DNA from: an uncultured Chitinophagaceae bacterium | GTDB taxonomy: Bacteria; Bacteroidota; Bacteroidia; Chitinophagales; Chitinophagaceae | DNA length: 34,002 nt | Assembly: GCA_937873715.1 (NCBI GenBank) | Contig: CALMYJ010000037.1 | Location: forward strand, 1 to 34,002 | Direction of reading: 5' to 3' | Part shown: in pieces, positions 25,729 through 33,389 of the stretch | How positions within the stretch are numbered: the first letter of the stretch is position 1 | How the letters are laid out: each line of letters starts with the position of its first letter | The notes under the pieces: model-generated | Databases searched by the model: none | What the model saw: the letters and a program-made list of their open reading frames with translations, nothing else | Told to the model about the DNA's origin: nothing | Position numbers and translations under genes: made by a program

Positions 25729-26751
25729 ATGATATACAGGAGTAAAGCCCCCCTTCGTATAGGCCTTGCCGGTGGCGGCACAGATGTAAGCCCCTACAGC
25801 GATGTATATGGCGGTGCTATTTTAAATGCCACTATCTCTCTTTCGGCTTATGCCAGTATTGAACCGCTGGATACCGAAACAATCATCATAGAGGCACTCG
25901 ACCGTAAAGAACAGCAGCAATTCAGCTTTGCCACAAGCCTGCCCGTAGATGGGAAACTGGATGTATTAAAAGGCGTGTACAACCGTATTCAAAAAGATTA
26001 TGGCCTCGTAAAAACCGGCTTTCGTTTATCTACGTTTGTGGATGCGCCTGCAGGCTCGGGCCTCGGCACCTCCTCTACCCTGGTGGTGGCTGTGTTAGGC
26101 GCTTTTGTTGAAATGCTCAAACTGCCCCTCGGTGATTATGATATTGCCCATCTTGCCTACCAGGTGGAAAGAGAAGATTTGCAATTAGCCGGGGGCAAGC
26201 AAGACCAGTATGCGGCCACATTTGGCGGCGTAAATTTTATGGAGTTTTATGGCGATGATAAAGTAATTGTAAATCCACTTCGCATACGGCCCGAGTATAT
26301 GCATGAACTGGAAAACAACCTGGTGCTTTATTTTACAGCCACTTCAAGAGAAAGTGCTGCCATCATTAAAGAGCAGGTAAAAAACGTACAGGATAAAAAT
26401 GAGCAGAGCATTGAAGCCATGCACCAGTTAAAAGAGCAATCGAAAATGATGAAAGAGGCTTTATTGAGGGGCAGGCTGAATGAGATTGGCGAAATACTCA
26501 ACTTTGGTTTTGAGCAAAAACGCCGTATGGCACATAATATCAGCAACAATACTATTGAAGCCATTTATGATGCTGCCAAAAAAGCCGGGGCCACCGGCGG
26601 TAAAATAAGTGGAGCCGGTGGCGGTGGTTTTATGATATTTTACTGCCCGGGTAATAGCCGGTATGCCGTTATTGAAACATTAAATAGCTTTGGCGGTGCA
26701 GTGAAGCAGTATAACTTTACACGGTATGGGTTAACGAGTTGGGTGGGGTAA
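25729..26751 (+). CDS. hddA: D-glycero-D-manno-heptose 7-phosphate kinase (GHMP kinase)
   Basis: The 340-residue protein is a GHMP kinase: N-terminal SKAPLRIGLAGGGTDVSPYSD, the ATP-binding PAGSGLGTSST near 107, AGGKQDQYAATFGG near 163, and the C-terminal GKISGAGGGGFMIFY near 291. The pattern is that of HddA, which phosphorylates D-glycero-D-manno-heptose 7-phosphate at the anomeric position to make the alpha-1,7-bisphosphate for the GDP-heptose route. The assignment to heptose rather than fucose or another sugar rests on the clustered gmhA, hddC and gmhB genes downstream. It is separated from gmhA by an inserted methyltransferase gene and a 163-bp gap. The ATG is the only plausible start. It has its own possible weak promoter (TACTTTTA before the start). 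Confidence 0.92.
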   Translation: MIYRSKAPLRIGLAGGGTDVSPYSDVYGGAILNATISLSAYASIEPLDTETIIIEALDRKEQQQFSFATSLPVDGKLDVLKGVYNRIQKDYGLVKTGFRLSTFVDAPAGSGLGTSSTLVVAVLGAFVEMLKLPLGDYDIAHLAYQVEREDLQLAGGKQDQYAATFGGVNFMEFYGDDKVIVNPLRIRPEYMHELENNLVLYFTATSRESAAIIKEQVKNVQDKNEQSIEAMHQLKEQSKMMKEALLRGRLNEIGEILNFGFEQKRRMAHNISNNTIEAIYDAAKKAGATGGKISGAGGGGFMIFYCPGNSRYAVIETLNSFGGAVKQYNFTRYGLTSWVG

Positions 26752-26914
26752 AAGTCATTATACTTTTATTAAAAGCCAGGCCATTAAACTTTATGAGCAA
26801 AACCTGGTTGATGTTTTACCATAGCACACCCTGCATCTCCATTACGAATTTTACAATAAAGAGGCTTGGATACAATTTATAAACCTGCAATAGATATTTA
26901 ACAATCACTTTTAG
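26752..26914 (+). other. 163-bp gap with a possible coding remnant
   Basis: No gene is called. One frame reads SQAIKLYEQNLVDVLP, a TAG, then HTLHLHYEFYNKEAWIQFINLQ, which looks more like coding sequence than random DNA. It may be the remains of a gene lost when the AT-rich methyltransferase arrived. Weak evidence. Confidence 0.25.
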
Positions 26915-27637
26915 ATGTTCTTAAAATACTTTTTTATCCAGAACACCAAAGCAGTTTTCACATTGTTAAAGCTGCATATTATAATTGAACCATTTTATGG
27001 ATTGCTCCGCAACCTGGTGTATTTATCCAAACAATCAAAATGGATTAACCAGAATAAGGAACTGGGCTTCAATGATTTTTTCACCTGGAACAGAGACAGA
27101 AATAAAAGGCTTAATTTATATACCCATTTAAATAGTTTAATAATAAAGGATAACCCTATCAACTACCTCGAATTTGGCGTGGCAAATGGTTCGTCATTTT
27201 ATTGGTGGCTCGAAAATCATACAAACCCTGATTCGTATTTTCATGGATTCGATACGTTTAGCGGCCTGCCTGAAGATTGGGGGCATTTTAAAAAAGGTGA
27301 AATGAATAATGGTAATGAAATATTGAAAACAGAAGATAAAAGAGCCCTCTTCTACCAGGGCTTGTTTCAGCAAACACTTCCCGGATTTCTCAAAACATTT
27401 CAAAACGACAGGTTAACCGTTATACATATCGATGCCGATTTATATTCCTCTACACTGTACACACTAACATCGCTTGCGCCTTATTTAAAAAAAGGTGATA
27501 TCATTTTCTTTGATGAATTTTGTGTACCAACACATGAATTTTTAGCATTTAAAAATTTTACCGAATCTTATTACATAGATTTAAAACCTGTTGCTGCGTC
27601 TAATAACTACCTGTTCACAGCTTTTGTAGTAAACTAA
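26915..27637 (+). CDS. SAM-dependent methyltransferase (TylF/MycF-like)
   Basis: The 240-residue protein has the class I methyltransferase pattern found in TylF/macrocin O-methyltransferase-like enzymes: YLEFGVANGSSFYWW near 85 (SAM-binding glycine loop), FHGFDTFSGLPEDW, VIHIDADLYSSTLYTL near 170 and IIFFDEFCVPTHEF near 195 (the metal-binding Asp/Glu cluster of the family). Members methylate sugar hydroxyls. Placed within a GDP-heptose operon, it probably methylates the heptose or another residue of the surface glycan; that is inference. Its codons are more AT-rich than those of the flanking genes, suggesting recent acquisition. The stop is two bases before the gmhA ATG, so the two are translationally linked. 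Confidence 0.85.
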   Translation: MFLKYFFIQNTKAVFTLLKLHIIIEPFYGLLRNLVYLSKQSKWINQNKELGFNDFFTWNRDRNKRLNLYTHLNSLIIKDNPINYLEFGVANGSSFYWWLENHTNPDSYFHGFDTFSGLPEDWGHFKKGEMNNGNEILKTEDKRALFYQGLFQQTLPGFLKTFQNDRLTVIHIDADLYSSTLYTLTSLAPYLKKGDIIFFDEFCVPTHEFLAFKNFTESYYIDLKPVAASNNYLFTAFVVN

Positions 27638-27639
27638 TT

Positions 27640-28218
27640 ATGGTCGACACAATACATACACTTATTCAATCATCCGTCACCGTTAAGCAACAACTGCTTG
27701 ATGATACACAAATCCTGTCCGTCATTAATAGTTGTATAGAGGCTATCGGAAATGCTTTTAAATCCGGCAACAAAGTCCTCTTTTGTGGCAATGGCGGCAG
27801 CGCTGCCGATGCACAGCATCTTGCCGCAGAATTTAGCGGACGATTTTATGCCGACAGGGATGCCCTGCCTGCCGAAGCCCTGCACTGCAACACTTCGTAC
27901 CTTACGGCCGTGGCTAACGATTACAGCTATGAGGTAATTTACTCCAGGTTGTTAAAAGGCATCGGCAATAAAGGCGATGTGCTGGTTGGCTTAAGCACTT
28001 CCGGCAATAGCCGCAATATTGTTAAGGCTTTTGAAACAGCAAAAGAAAAAGGCATCATCACCATTGGCTTTACAGGTGCAGATGGCGGAAACATGAAACC
28101 GCTTGCTGATTACTTAATCAATGTACCTTCAACCGATACACCACGGATACAGGAATGTCATATGCTTATCGGTCATATCATTTGCCAGTTGGTAGAAGAA
28201 AAATTATTCAGTAAATAA
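27640..28218 (+). CDS. gmhA: Sedoheptulose 7-phosphate isomerase
   Basis: The 192-residue protein has the SIS fold and signatures of GmhA: FCGNGGSAADAQHLAAEFSGRF near 48-70, LVGLSTSGNSRNIVKAFETAK near 117-138, FTGADGGNMKPLADYLINVPS, and PRIQECHMLIGHIICQLVE with the catalytic/metal region near the C-terminus. GmhA converts sedoheptulose 7-phosphate to D-glycero-D-manno-heptose 7-phosphate, the first step of activated heptose synthesis in the cytoplasm. The ATG at 27640 lies two bases after the methyltransferase stop. The next gene, hddC, starts 4 bp after its stop, so these genes form one operon. Confidence 0.95.
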   Translation: MVDTIHTLIQSSVTVKQQLLDDTQILSVINSCIEAIGNAFKSGNKVLFCGNGGSAADAQHLAAEFSGRFYADRDALPAEALHCNTSYLTAVANDYSYEVIYSRLLKGIGNKGDVLVGLSTSGNSRNIVKAFETAKEKGIITIGFTGADGGNMKPLADYLINVPSTDTPRIQECHMLIGHIICQLVEEKLFSK

Positions 28219-28222
28219 AATC

Positions 28223-28921
28223 ATGGAAGCCATAATTCTTGCAGGTGGACTGGGCACAAGATTAAGAAGCGTTGTATCAGATTTGCCCAAATGCATGGCT
28301 CCCGTTGCCGGCCGGCCTTTCCTGCAATATATCATCCGGCATTTACAGCAGCAGGGTGTTACTTCATTCATTTTTTCAGTAGGCTATTTATACGAAGCAA
28401 TCGAAAGCTTTCTGCAAAAAGAATACCCCTCCATCAATTACCAGTTATCTATCGAAACCTCTCCACTTGGCACGGGCGGCGCCATACAATTGGCCTGTGC
28501 AAAAACAACAGCCGAAAATGTATTAGTGGTTAATGGCGATACGATGTTTTCTATTAACGTACACCGTTTGATGACCGCACAGCTCAACAAGCCTGCAGCC
28601 TGTACACTGGCACTAAAGCCCATGCAACATTTTAACCGGTATGGCGTGGTGCAGTTAAACAGTAATAGTTGCATTACTGCTTTTGAAGAAAAAAAATATT
28701 ATGCTGAAGGCCTTATTAACGGCGGCGTATATGCGCTAAATACAAAGGCACTGCTGCAAAAAAAATTACCCGAAAAATTTTCTTTTGAAAAAGATTACCT
28801 GGAACAGTTTGTACACGAAGGCCATTTTTACGGCCTGCCGCAGGATGACTATTTTATCGACATCGGCATACCGGAAGATTATGAAAAAGCACAGCAACAA
28901 TTTGCCGGTTTTGATTTTTAA
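28223..28921 (+). CDS. hddC: D-glycero-alpha-D-manno-heptose 1-phosphate guanylyltransferase
   Basis: The 232-residue nucleotidyltransferase starts MEAIILAGGLGTRLRSVVSDLPKCMAPV, the sugar-phosphate nucleotidyltransferase signature with the Lys in PKCMAPV, then ETSPLGTGGAIQLA, VVNGDTMFSINV (metal-binding Asp), FEEKKYYAEGLINGGVYAL and YFIDIGIPEDYEKAQ. This is the HddC/RmlA-like core without extra domains. In the neighbourhood of hddA, gmhA and gmhB it is expected to condense heptose 1-phosphate with GTP to give GDP-D-glycero-alpha-D-manno-heptose. The nucleotide specificity (GTP) is taken from the pathway, not from a residue I can point to. Confidence 0.9.
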   Translation: MEAIILAGGLGTRLRSVVSDLPKCMAPVAGRPFLQYIIRHLQQQGVTSFIFSVGYLYEAIESFLQKEYPSINYQLSIETSPLGTGGAIQLACAKTTAENVLVVNGDTMFSINVHRLMTAQLNKPAACTLALKPMQHFNRYGVVQLNSNSCITAFEEKKYYAEGLINGGVYALNTKALLQKKLPEKFSFEKDYLEQFVHEGHFYGLPQDDYFIDIGIPEDYEKAQQQFAGFDF

Positions 28922-28939
28922 TGCTAACCACTGCCTGCC

Positions 28940-29494
28940 ATGAAGGAGTTAAAAAATATCAATACATCCTGGACACTTTTTCTCGACAGGGACGGCGTTA
29001 TCAACCATGAAAAACACCTTGGTTATATCCTCCACTGGGACGAGTTTATTTTTTATGATGGCGTAAAAGAAGCCCTGCAAATCTTCTCCGGCATTTTTGG
29101 CCGTATTGTAGTAGTAACCAACCAGCGTGGTGTGGGTAAGGCATTAATGAGTGAGCAGGATCTGAACAGCATTCATACCAATATGATAGCTGATATTGCC
29201 CATCATGGCGGCCGCATCGATAAAGTGTATTACTGCAGCAGCATAGATAATAACCACCCCTGCCGCAAACCCAACCCCGGCATGGCTTTGCAGGCAAGGC
29301 AGGATTTCCCTGAAATTGATTTCAATAAATCCATTATGATTGGCAATACGCTTAGTGATATGGACTTTGGCCGAAAGATCGGCGCCTTTACCATTTTTTT
29401 ACCCACCACCCGGCCCGAAGTGCCGCACCAGCATCCATCTATTGATGCCGTTTACCCTTCGTTGTGGCATGTGGCAAAAGCCATACAGCAATAA
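28940..29494 (+). CDS. gmhB: D-glycero-D-manno-heptose 1,7-bisphosphate 7-phosphatase (HAD)
   Basis: The 184-residue HAD phosphatase has motif I LDRDGVIN (nucleophile D17 and acid D19), motif II TNQRGVGKALMS, CRKPNPGM containing the motif III Lys, and motif IV IGNTLSDMDFG, in which the usual first Asp of GD is Asn. The zinc-binding loop of GmhB (C-x-H ... C-x-C before RKP in E. coli) is short here: only YYCSSIDNNHPCRKP with two cysteines. GmhB removes the 7-phosphate before nucleotidyl transfer. In Bacteroides a GmhB prefers the alpha-anomer used for GDP-heptose, consistent with this cluster. It starts 18 bp after hddC and ends the operon. Confidence 0.88.
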   Translation: MKELKNINTSWTLFLDRDGVINHEKHLGYILHWDEFIFYDGVKEALQIFSGIFGRIVVVTNQRGVGKALMSEQDLNSIHTNMIADIAHHGGRIDKVYYCSSIDNNHPCRKPNPGMALQARQDFPEIDFNKSIMIGNTLSDMDFGRKIGAFTIFLPTTRPEVPHQHPSIDAVYPSLWHVAKAIQQ

Positions 29495-29565
29495 GCATTC
29501 GTTAATTTTTGCAGTGAATCCGGTATTTTTACCAGCATTAAAAATCCATCCATTAAATTTATTGC

Positions 29566-30567
29566 ATGAAGCTATTTTGGATTGCATTGTTTTGTTGCGG
29601 CAGCATATTAAGCAGTAGCGCACAGCGTATAAGCACCGAAGATAAAAAGCTGCTGCGCCAGGCTGAAGACTCATTAAAAGTATATGCCCGTAAAATTATA
29701 CTCGACAACCGTGCCGAAAACCGCTTTGATGCCGACAGCATTTTTACCCGTCAACTGGTAAAAGCATTAAAAACCCCCTACTCTTTTGATTATCCTTTCG
29801 ATTCGCTGCAAAATATTTCGAGGCTATACGCCCCCGATAGCAGCTTTCGCATATTTACCTGGCATGTGGTGATACACGAAAATGTGGTACGCCAGCACGG
29901 TGCCATACAAATGAAAACTTATGATGGCAGCTTAAAACTATACCCCCTTATTGATAAATCGGATGTGGTGCTTAACCTTACCGACACAACAGCAAATAAC
30001 AAGGGCTGGATTGGCGCCATATATTATAAAATGATACAAACCCGTAGCAGCAATCAAAACTATTATACCCTGCTGGGCTACGATGAAAACAATATCCGCA
30101 GCAATCGTAAAATTATCGAGGTACTGCATTTTACCAACGATGAACCCACTTTTGGCGGCCGATTTTTCAGCTTTGAGGAGGATACCGTTTTTAAGCCATC
30201 ACAAAGCCGGTACATCATGGAATATAAAAAAGATGCCGGCCCCAGGCTTACTTATGATGAGGATTTAAAGATGATTGTTTTTGAACACCTTGAATCTGAA
30301 ACCAACGAGCCAAAGAAAAAATGGACTTATGTGCCCGATGGCGATTACGAAGGTTTTAAATGGAAAAACGGTAAATGGATACATGTAGAAAAAATTTTTA
30401 ACCAGGTAACCGAACTGGGTAAAGAGCCCGTACCCATGCCGGTAAAAGATGCACAGGGTAATACTATTGAAGATAACTTAAAAGACAACCTTGCCCCACC
30501 GGTAGAAACCATGCCAAACGAAAAAAAGATTAAACCCATCAAACCCAAAAAGAAAAGCAACGGATAG
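29566..30567 (+). CDS. Exported conserved protein of unknown function
   Basis: The 333-residue protein has a signal peptide (MKLFWIALFCCGSILSSSAQ) and then a helical segment RISTEDKKLLRQAEDSLKVYARKII, a mixed-strand middle (FRIFTWHVVIHENVVRQHGAIQMKTYDG, QNYYTLLGYDENNIRSNRKIIEVLHF) and a segment LKMIVFEHLESETNEPKKKWTYVPDGDYEGFKWKNGKW. The tail is Pro/Lys-rich (PIKPKKKSNG). I do not recognise a named domain; it resembles conserved exported proteins in the phylum without a known role. It is probably periplasmic. It follows gmhB by 71 bp on the same strand, but its content gives no link to heptose synthesis. A 603-bp gap follows. Confidence 0.8.
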   Translation: MKLFWIALFCCGSILSSSAQRISTEDKKLLRQAEDSLKVYARKIILDNRAENRFDADSIFTRQLVKALKTPYSFDYPFDSLQNISRLYAPDSSFRIFTWHVVIHENVVRQHGAIQMKTYDGSLKLYPLIDKSDVVLNLTDTTANNKGWIGAIYYKMIQTRSSNQNYYTLLGYDENNIRSNRKIIEVLHFTNDEPTFGGRFFSFEEDTVFKPSQSRYIMEYKKDAGPRLTYDEDLKMIVFEHLESETNEPKKKWTYVPDGDYEGFKWKNGKWIHVEKIFNQVTELGKEPVPMPVKDAQGNTIEDNLKDNLAPPVETMPNEKKIKPIKPKKKSNG

Positions 30568-31170
30568 TTTTATATAACCTGCTTAAATAAAGTTTATACC
30601 ATAATTACCAGCCTTTTTTGGCCGCTGCGTAAATTTTCACCCCCCGTAGTAATCCTACTACAAAATAATAATCAAAACGCCGTATATTCCACAAGCACAT
30701 AATTATCAATGATTTATGAGCAAAAAAACATCCCACCCAAGACAATAACAGGCCCTTAAAGAAGTTTATACCGGTGGAAATTTTAATAAAGCTGTAATGT
30801 TGTAGCTGAACCTTGAAAACAACAGTACAGGTAACCATTTATTAGTACAGGATGTACCTGCCAGCCATATACCCTTTAATCCGGGCTGAAGGCCGCATCA
30901 CTAACTTATAATACAGTGCATAGTTCTATGCCGTACCAGCGCTATGCACAAAATGCTTTAACTAAAATTTACTGGATTTTACAAGACGCCATAGCATGCT
31001 ATAGACTGCTGCCTGGCAGACAGGATATATAGGGCAAAAAATCCTGATTATGGAAAAACACTCCGTTATCCGGAAAAAAAGCCCCAGGCAACAAATTACA
31101 AATAACAGAAAATGAAGCAATTACAATATTGGCATTAAATAGGATAATTCGTTGTCAAACGAACCATTTT
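30568..31170. promoter_or_regulatory. 603-bp non-coding gap with clustered palindromes upstream of a T9SS surface gene
   Basis: No gene is seen on either strand. Notable sites are GTAGTA-ATCC-TACTAC (30646-30661) next to a C6 run, two AGTACAGG copies exactly 20 bp apart (30824-30831, 30844-30851), GCATAG-TT-CTATGC (30918-30931) with a further CTATGCA at 30942-30948, and the perfect palindrome ATAGCATGCTAT (30991-31002). They could be operators for the surface-protein unit starting at 31171. Function is inference. Confidence 0.35.
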
Positions 31171-33357
31171 ATGAAAACGATGAGTACCCCAATCAAAACT
31201 ATTCAACAACTTACCGCAATAGTGGCTGTAACCCTGCTGGGTAATCCGGCCCTTGCACAACAGCAAATTATTATCAACCAGGGCAGTCACCTGGTGGTTA
31301 ACGGCAATGCCCACCTGGTGGTGAACAATGCTGCTTTTAAAAACAACGGCCACTTTGAAGCAGGCACCGGCACTGTAAGCATTATTGGTACTGCAGATAC
31401 AGCCATAGCACATGTAGGCGGCAGCAACAGCGCTACTTTTTATAACCTTACAGTAAACAAAACAGCCAGTGGTGCTGCATTAAAAACCACTGCTACCGTA
31501 CGCAACACACTTACCGTACAAGGTGGTGGCACTTTATTTACCTACGACAATCTTATTTTAAAATCAGATGCCGGCCTTACAGCACGTGTAGCACCTGTAA
31601 ATGGCCAGATTAACGGTAAAACAATCGTAGAACGCTATATCACTGCCCGCCGGGCATGGAGGCTGCTTACCGCCCCTGTAAGCGATGCCGGCACTATCTA
31701 CAACAACTGGCAAAACAGTGGCGTATACGAAGCTGGTGTAAATACTTTTATTACCGGCCCCAATGCCAATAGCACAAATGGTCTTGATGCCAGCCCACAA
31801 AATAATGTATCAATGCGCCGCTGGAATACCAGCACACAGGCTTTTGATAATGTAACCAATACCAAAGTGGCTATTTCTGCCGGTAACAATGGCAGCGCCG
31901 ACAATACCGGTTATTATATTTTTATCCGCGGCGATCGTAATGCAGCCAATTTTAACACTACCAGTTGTAATGCAACAACGCTTAAAAGCTTTGGTAAACT
32001 GCAAACAGGCGATCAAACCTTTAATGCCTCTGGCAATGCCGGTGCCTACACTTTAATTGGTAATCCTTACGCTTCGCCGGTTGATTTCAGCAGCATTACA
32101 AGGCACAACGTAATGAACCGCTTTTATGTATGGGATCCCAACCTGAATACCCTTGGTGGTTATGTAATGCTCGACGACCTGGCCAATACCGGTACTTACA
32201 GCAAATCGGTAATGGGTAGCAGCCAAACCAAAGAATTACAATCCGGGCAGGCTTTCCTGGTAGAAACACTAAGTGCAGGCCCTGCTTCCATCACTTTTAA
32301 AGAAAACGACAAAGCCGTATATAACAACAAGTTTGTTTTCAGGCCGGTTATTACACAACCGTCGCAATCACTGAATATTGCTTTAAATATCGTACAGGCA
32401 GATGGCAGCCTTATCCTGGCCGATGGTGTACTGGCTAATTTTAACCCTGTATTCAGCAACGCAGTAGACAGGGACGATGCCTTAAAATTTATTAATATCA
32501 ACGAAACCCTCGCTTTTGTACGTAACGGCACCGCCCTTGCAGCAGAACGCAGGCCTTCAATCAGCATTTTTGATACCCTGTTTTTAAGATTGTGGAAAAC
32601 CACCCCACAGCAATACCAGTTTGAAATTAATACAGCCAATTTTGCCGGTACCCACATGCTGCTGGAAGATAAATTCCTGGGCACTTATACCGAGCTGAAT
32701 CCATCAGGCACTACTGTAGTGAACTTCAGCATTACCAACCAGGCAGCCTCTGCCGACCAATACAGGTTTAGGATTGTATTTACTAAAAATACTGTACTGC
32801 CTGTAACCATCAGCAACATTAAAGCCTTTGCACAAAATGGCGGTAATACAGTAGAATGGAAGGTAGAAAACGAAATCAATATTGCCCGTTACGAAGTTGA
32901 AAAATCTAACGACGGCGTACAATTTGCAAAAGCCGGTGTTGTAAATGCTACTGCAGCAGGCCTTACATACAATACATACACCTGGTTTGACGTTACTGCA
33001 CTGCCGGGTACAACATTTTACCGCATTAAAATTTATGAACAAAGCGGTGAAACCAAATATACCACTATCGTAAAAGTGGTATCCGGCAAAACAAACGTAA
33101 GTACAATGAATGTTTACCCTAACCCGGTAATCAACAATACGGTTAATATTCAGTTGAACAACCAGCCTAAAGGCAACTACCAGTTAACCCTGGTGAACCT
33201 GAAAGGACAAGTAATGTACAGCAGCAGCATCAGTAATAGCAGCAGCAACAGTACAATATCTTTAAATATCCCGGTTAGGTTGAGCAGCGGTATTTACCAG
33301 CTTGAAATAAATACGCCAGATAATAGAAAAGAAGTGCAAAAATTAGTGGTGGAGTAA
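31171..33357 (+). CDS. T9SS type A sorting domain-containing surface protein
   Basis: The 728-residue product starts at ATG 31171 (a TTG 14 codons upstream is not followed by a signal peptide opening and is not used). It has a Sec signal peptide (MKTMSTPIKTIQQLTAIVAVTLLGNPALAQ) followed by beta-strand repeats (GSHLVVNGNAHLVVNN) and, near residue 152, the VERYITARRAWRLLTAP module, then FIRGDRN, GNPYASPVDF, YVWDPNLNTLGGYVM and SGQAFLVET. An FN3-like module (VEWKVENEINIARYEVEKS) precedes a type A T9SS sorting domain (MNVYPNPVINNTVNIQLNN ... GIYQLEINTP). The same domain order occurs in the 13358-16402 part of the split adhesin, so they are paralogues. It is expected on the outer surface or released. 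It is followed 32 bp later by another secreted repeat gene. Confidence 0.92.
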   Translation: MKTMSTPIKTIQQLTAIVAVTLLGNPALAQQQIIINQGSHLVVNGNAHLVVNNAAFKNNGHFEAGTGTVSIIGTADTAIAHVGGSNSATFYNLTVNKTASGAALKTTATVRNTLTVQGGGTLFTYDNLILKSDAGLTARVAPVNGQINGKTIVERYITARRAWRLLTAPVSDAGTIYNNWQNSGVYEAGVNTFITGPNANSTNGLDASPQNNVSMRRWNTSTQAFDNVTNTKVAISAGNNGSADNTGYYIFIRGDRNAANFNTTSCNATTLKSFGKLQTGDQTFNASGNAGAYTLIGNPYASPVDFSSITRHNVMNRFYVWDPNLNTLGGYVMLDDLANTGTYSKSVMGSSQTKELQSGQAFLVETLSAGPASITFKENDKAVYNNKFVFRPVITQPSQSLNIALNIVQADGSLILADGVLANFNPVFSNAVDRDDALKFININETLAFVRNGTALAAERRPSISIFDTLFLRLWKTTPQQYQFEINTANFAGTHMLLEDKFLGTYTELNPSGTTVVNFSITNQAASADQYRFRIVFTKNTVLPVTISNIKAFAQNGGNTVEWKVENEINIARYEVEKSNDGVQFAKAGVVNATAAGLTYNTYTWFDVTALPGTTFYRIKIYEQSGETKYTTIVKVVSGKTNVSTMNVYPNPVINNTVNIQLNNQPKGNYQLTLVNLKGQVMYSSSISNSSSNSTISLNIPVRLSSGIYQLEINTPDNRKEVQKLVVE

Positions 33358-33389
33358 TTTATTAAGTTTTTAAACCAGCGTCCTATAAA

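Noticed and set aside
26793..26882. 29-codon ATG frame before the methyltransferase
   Set aside because: Short, no recognisable similarity or ribosome-binding context; the neighbouring frame looks more like a decayed coding remnant.
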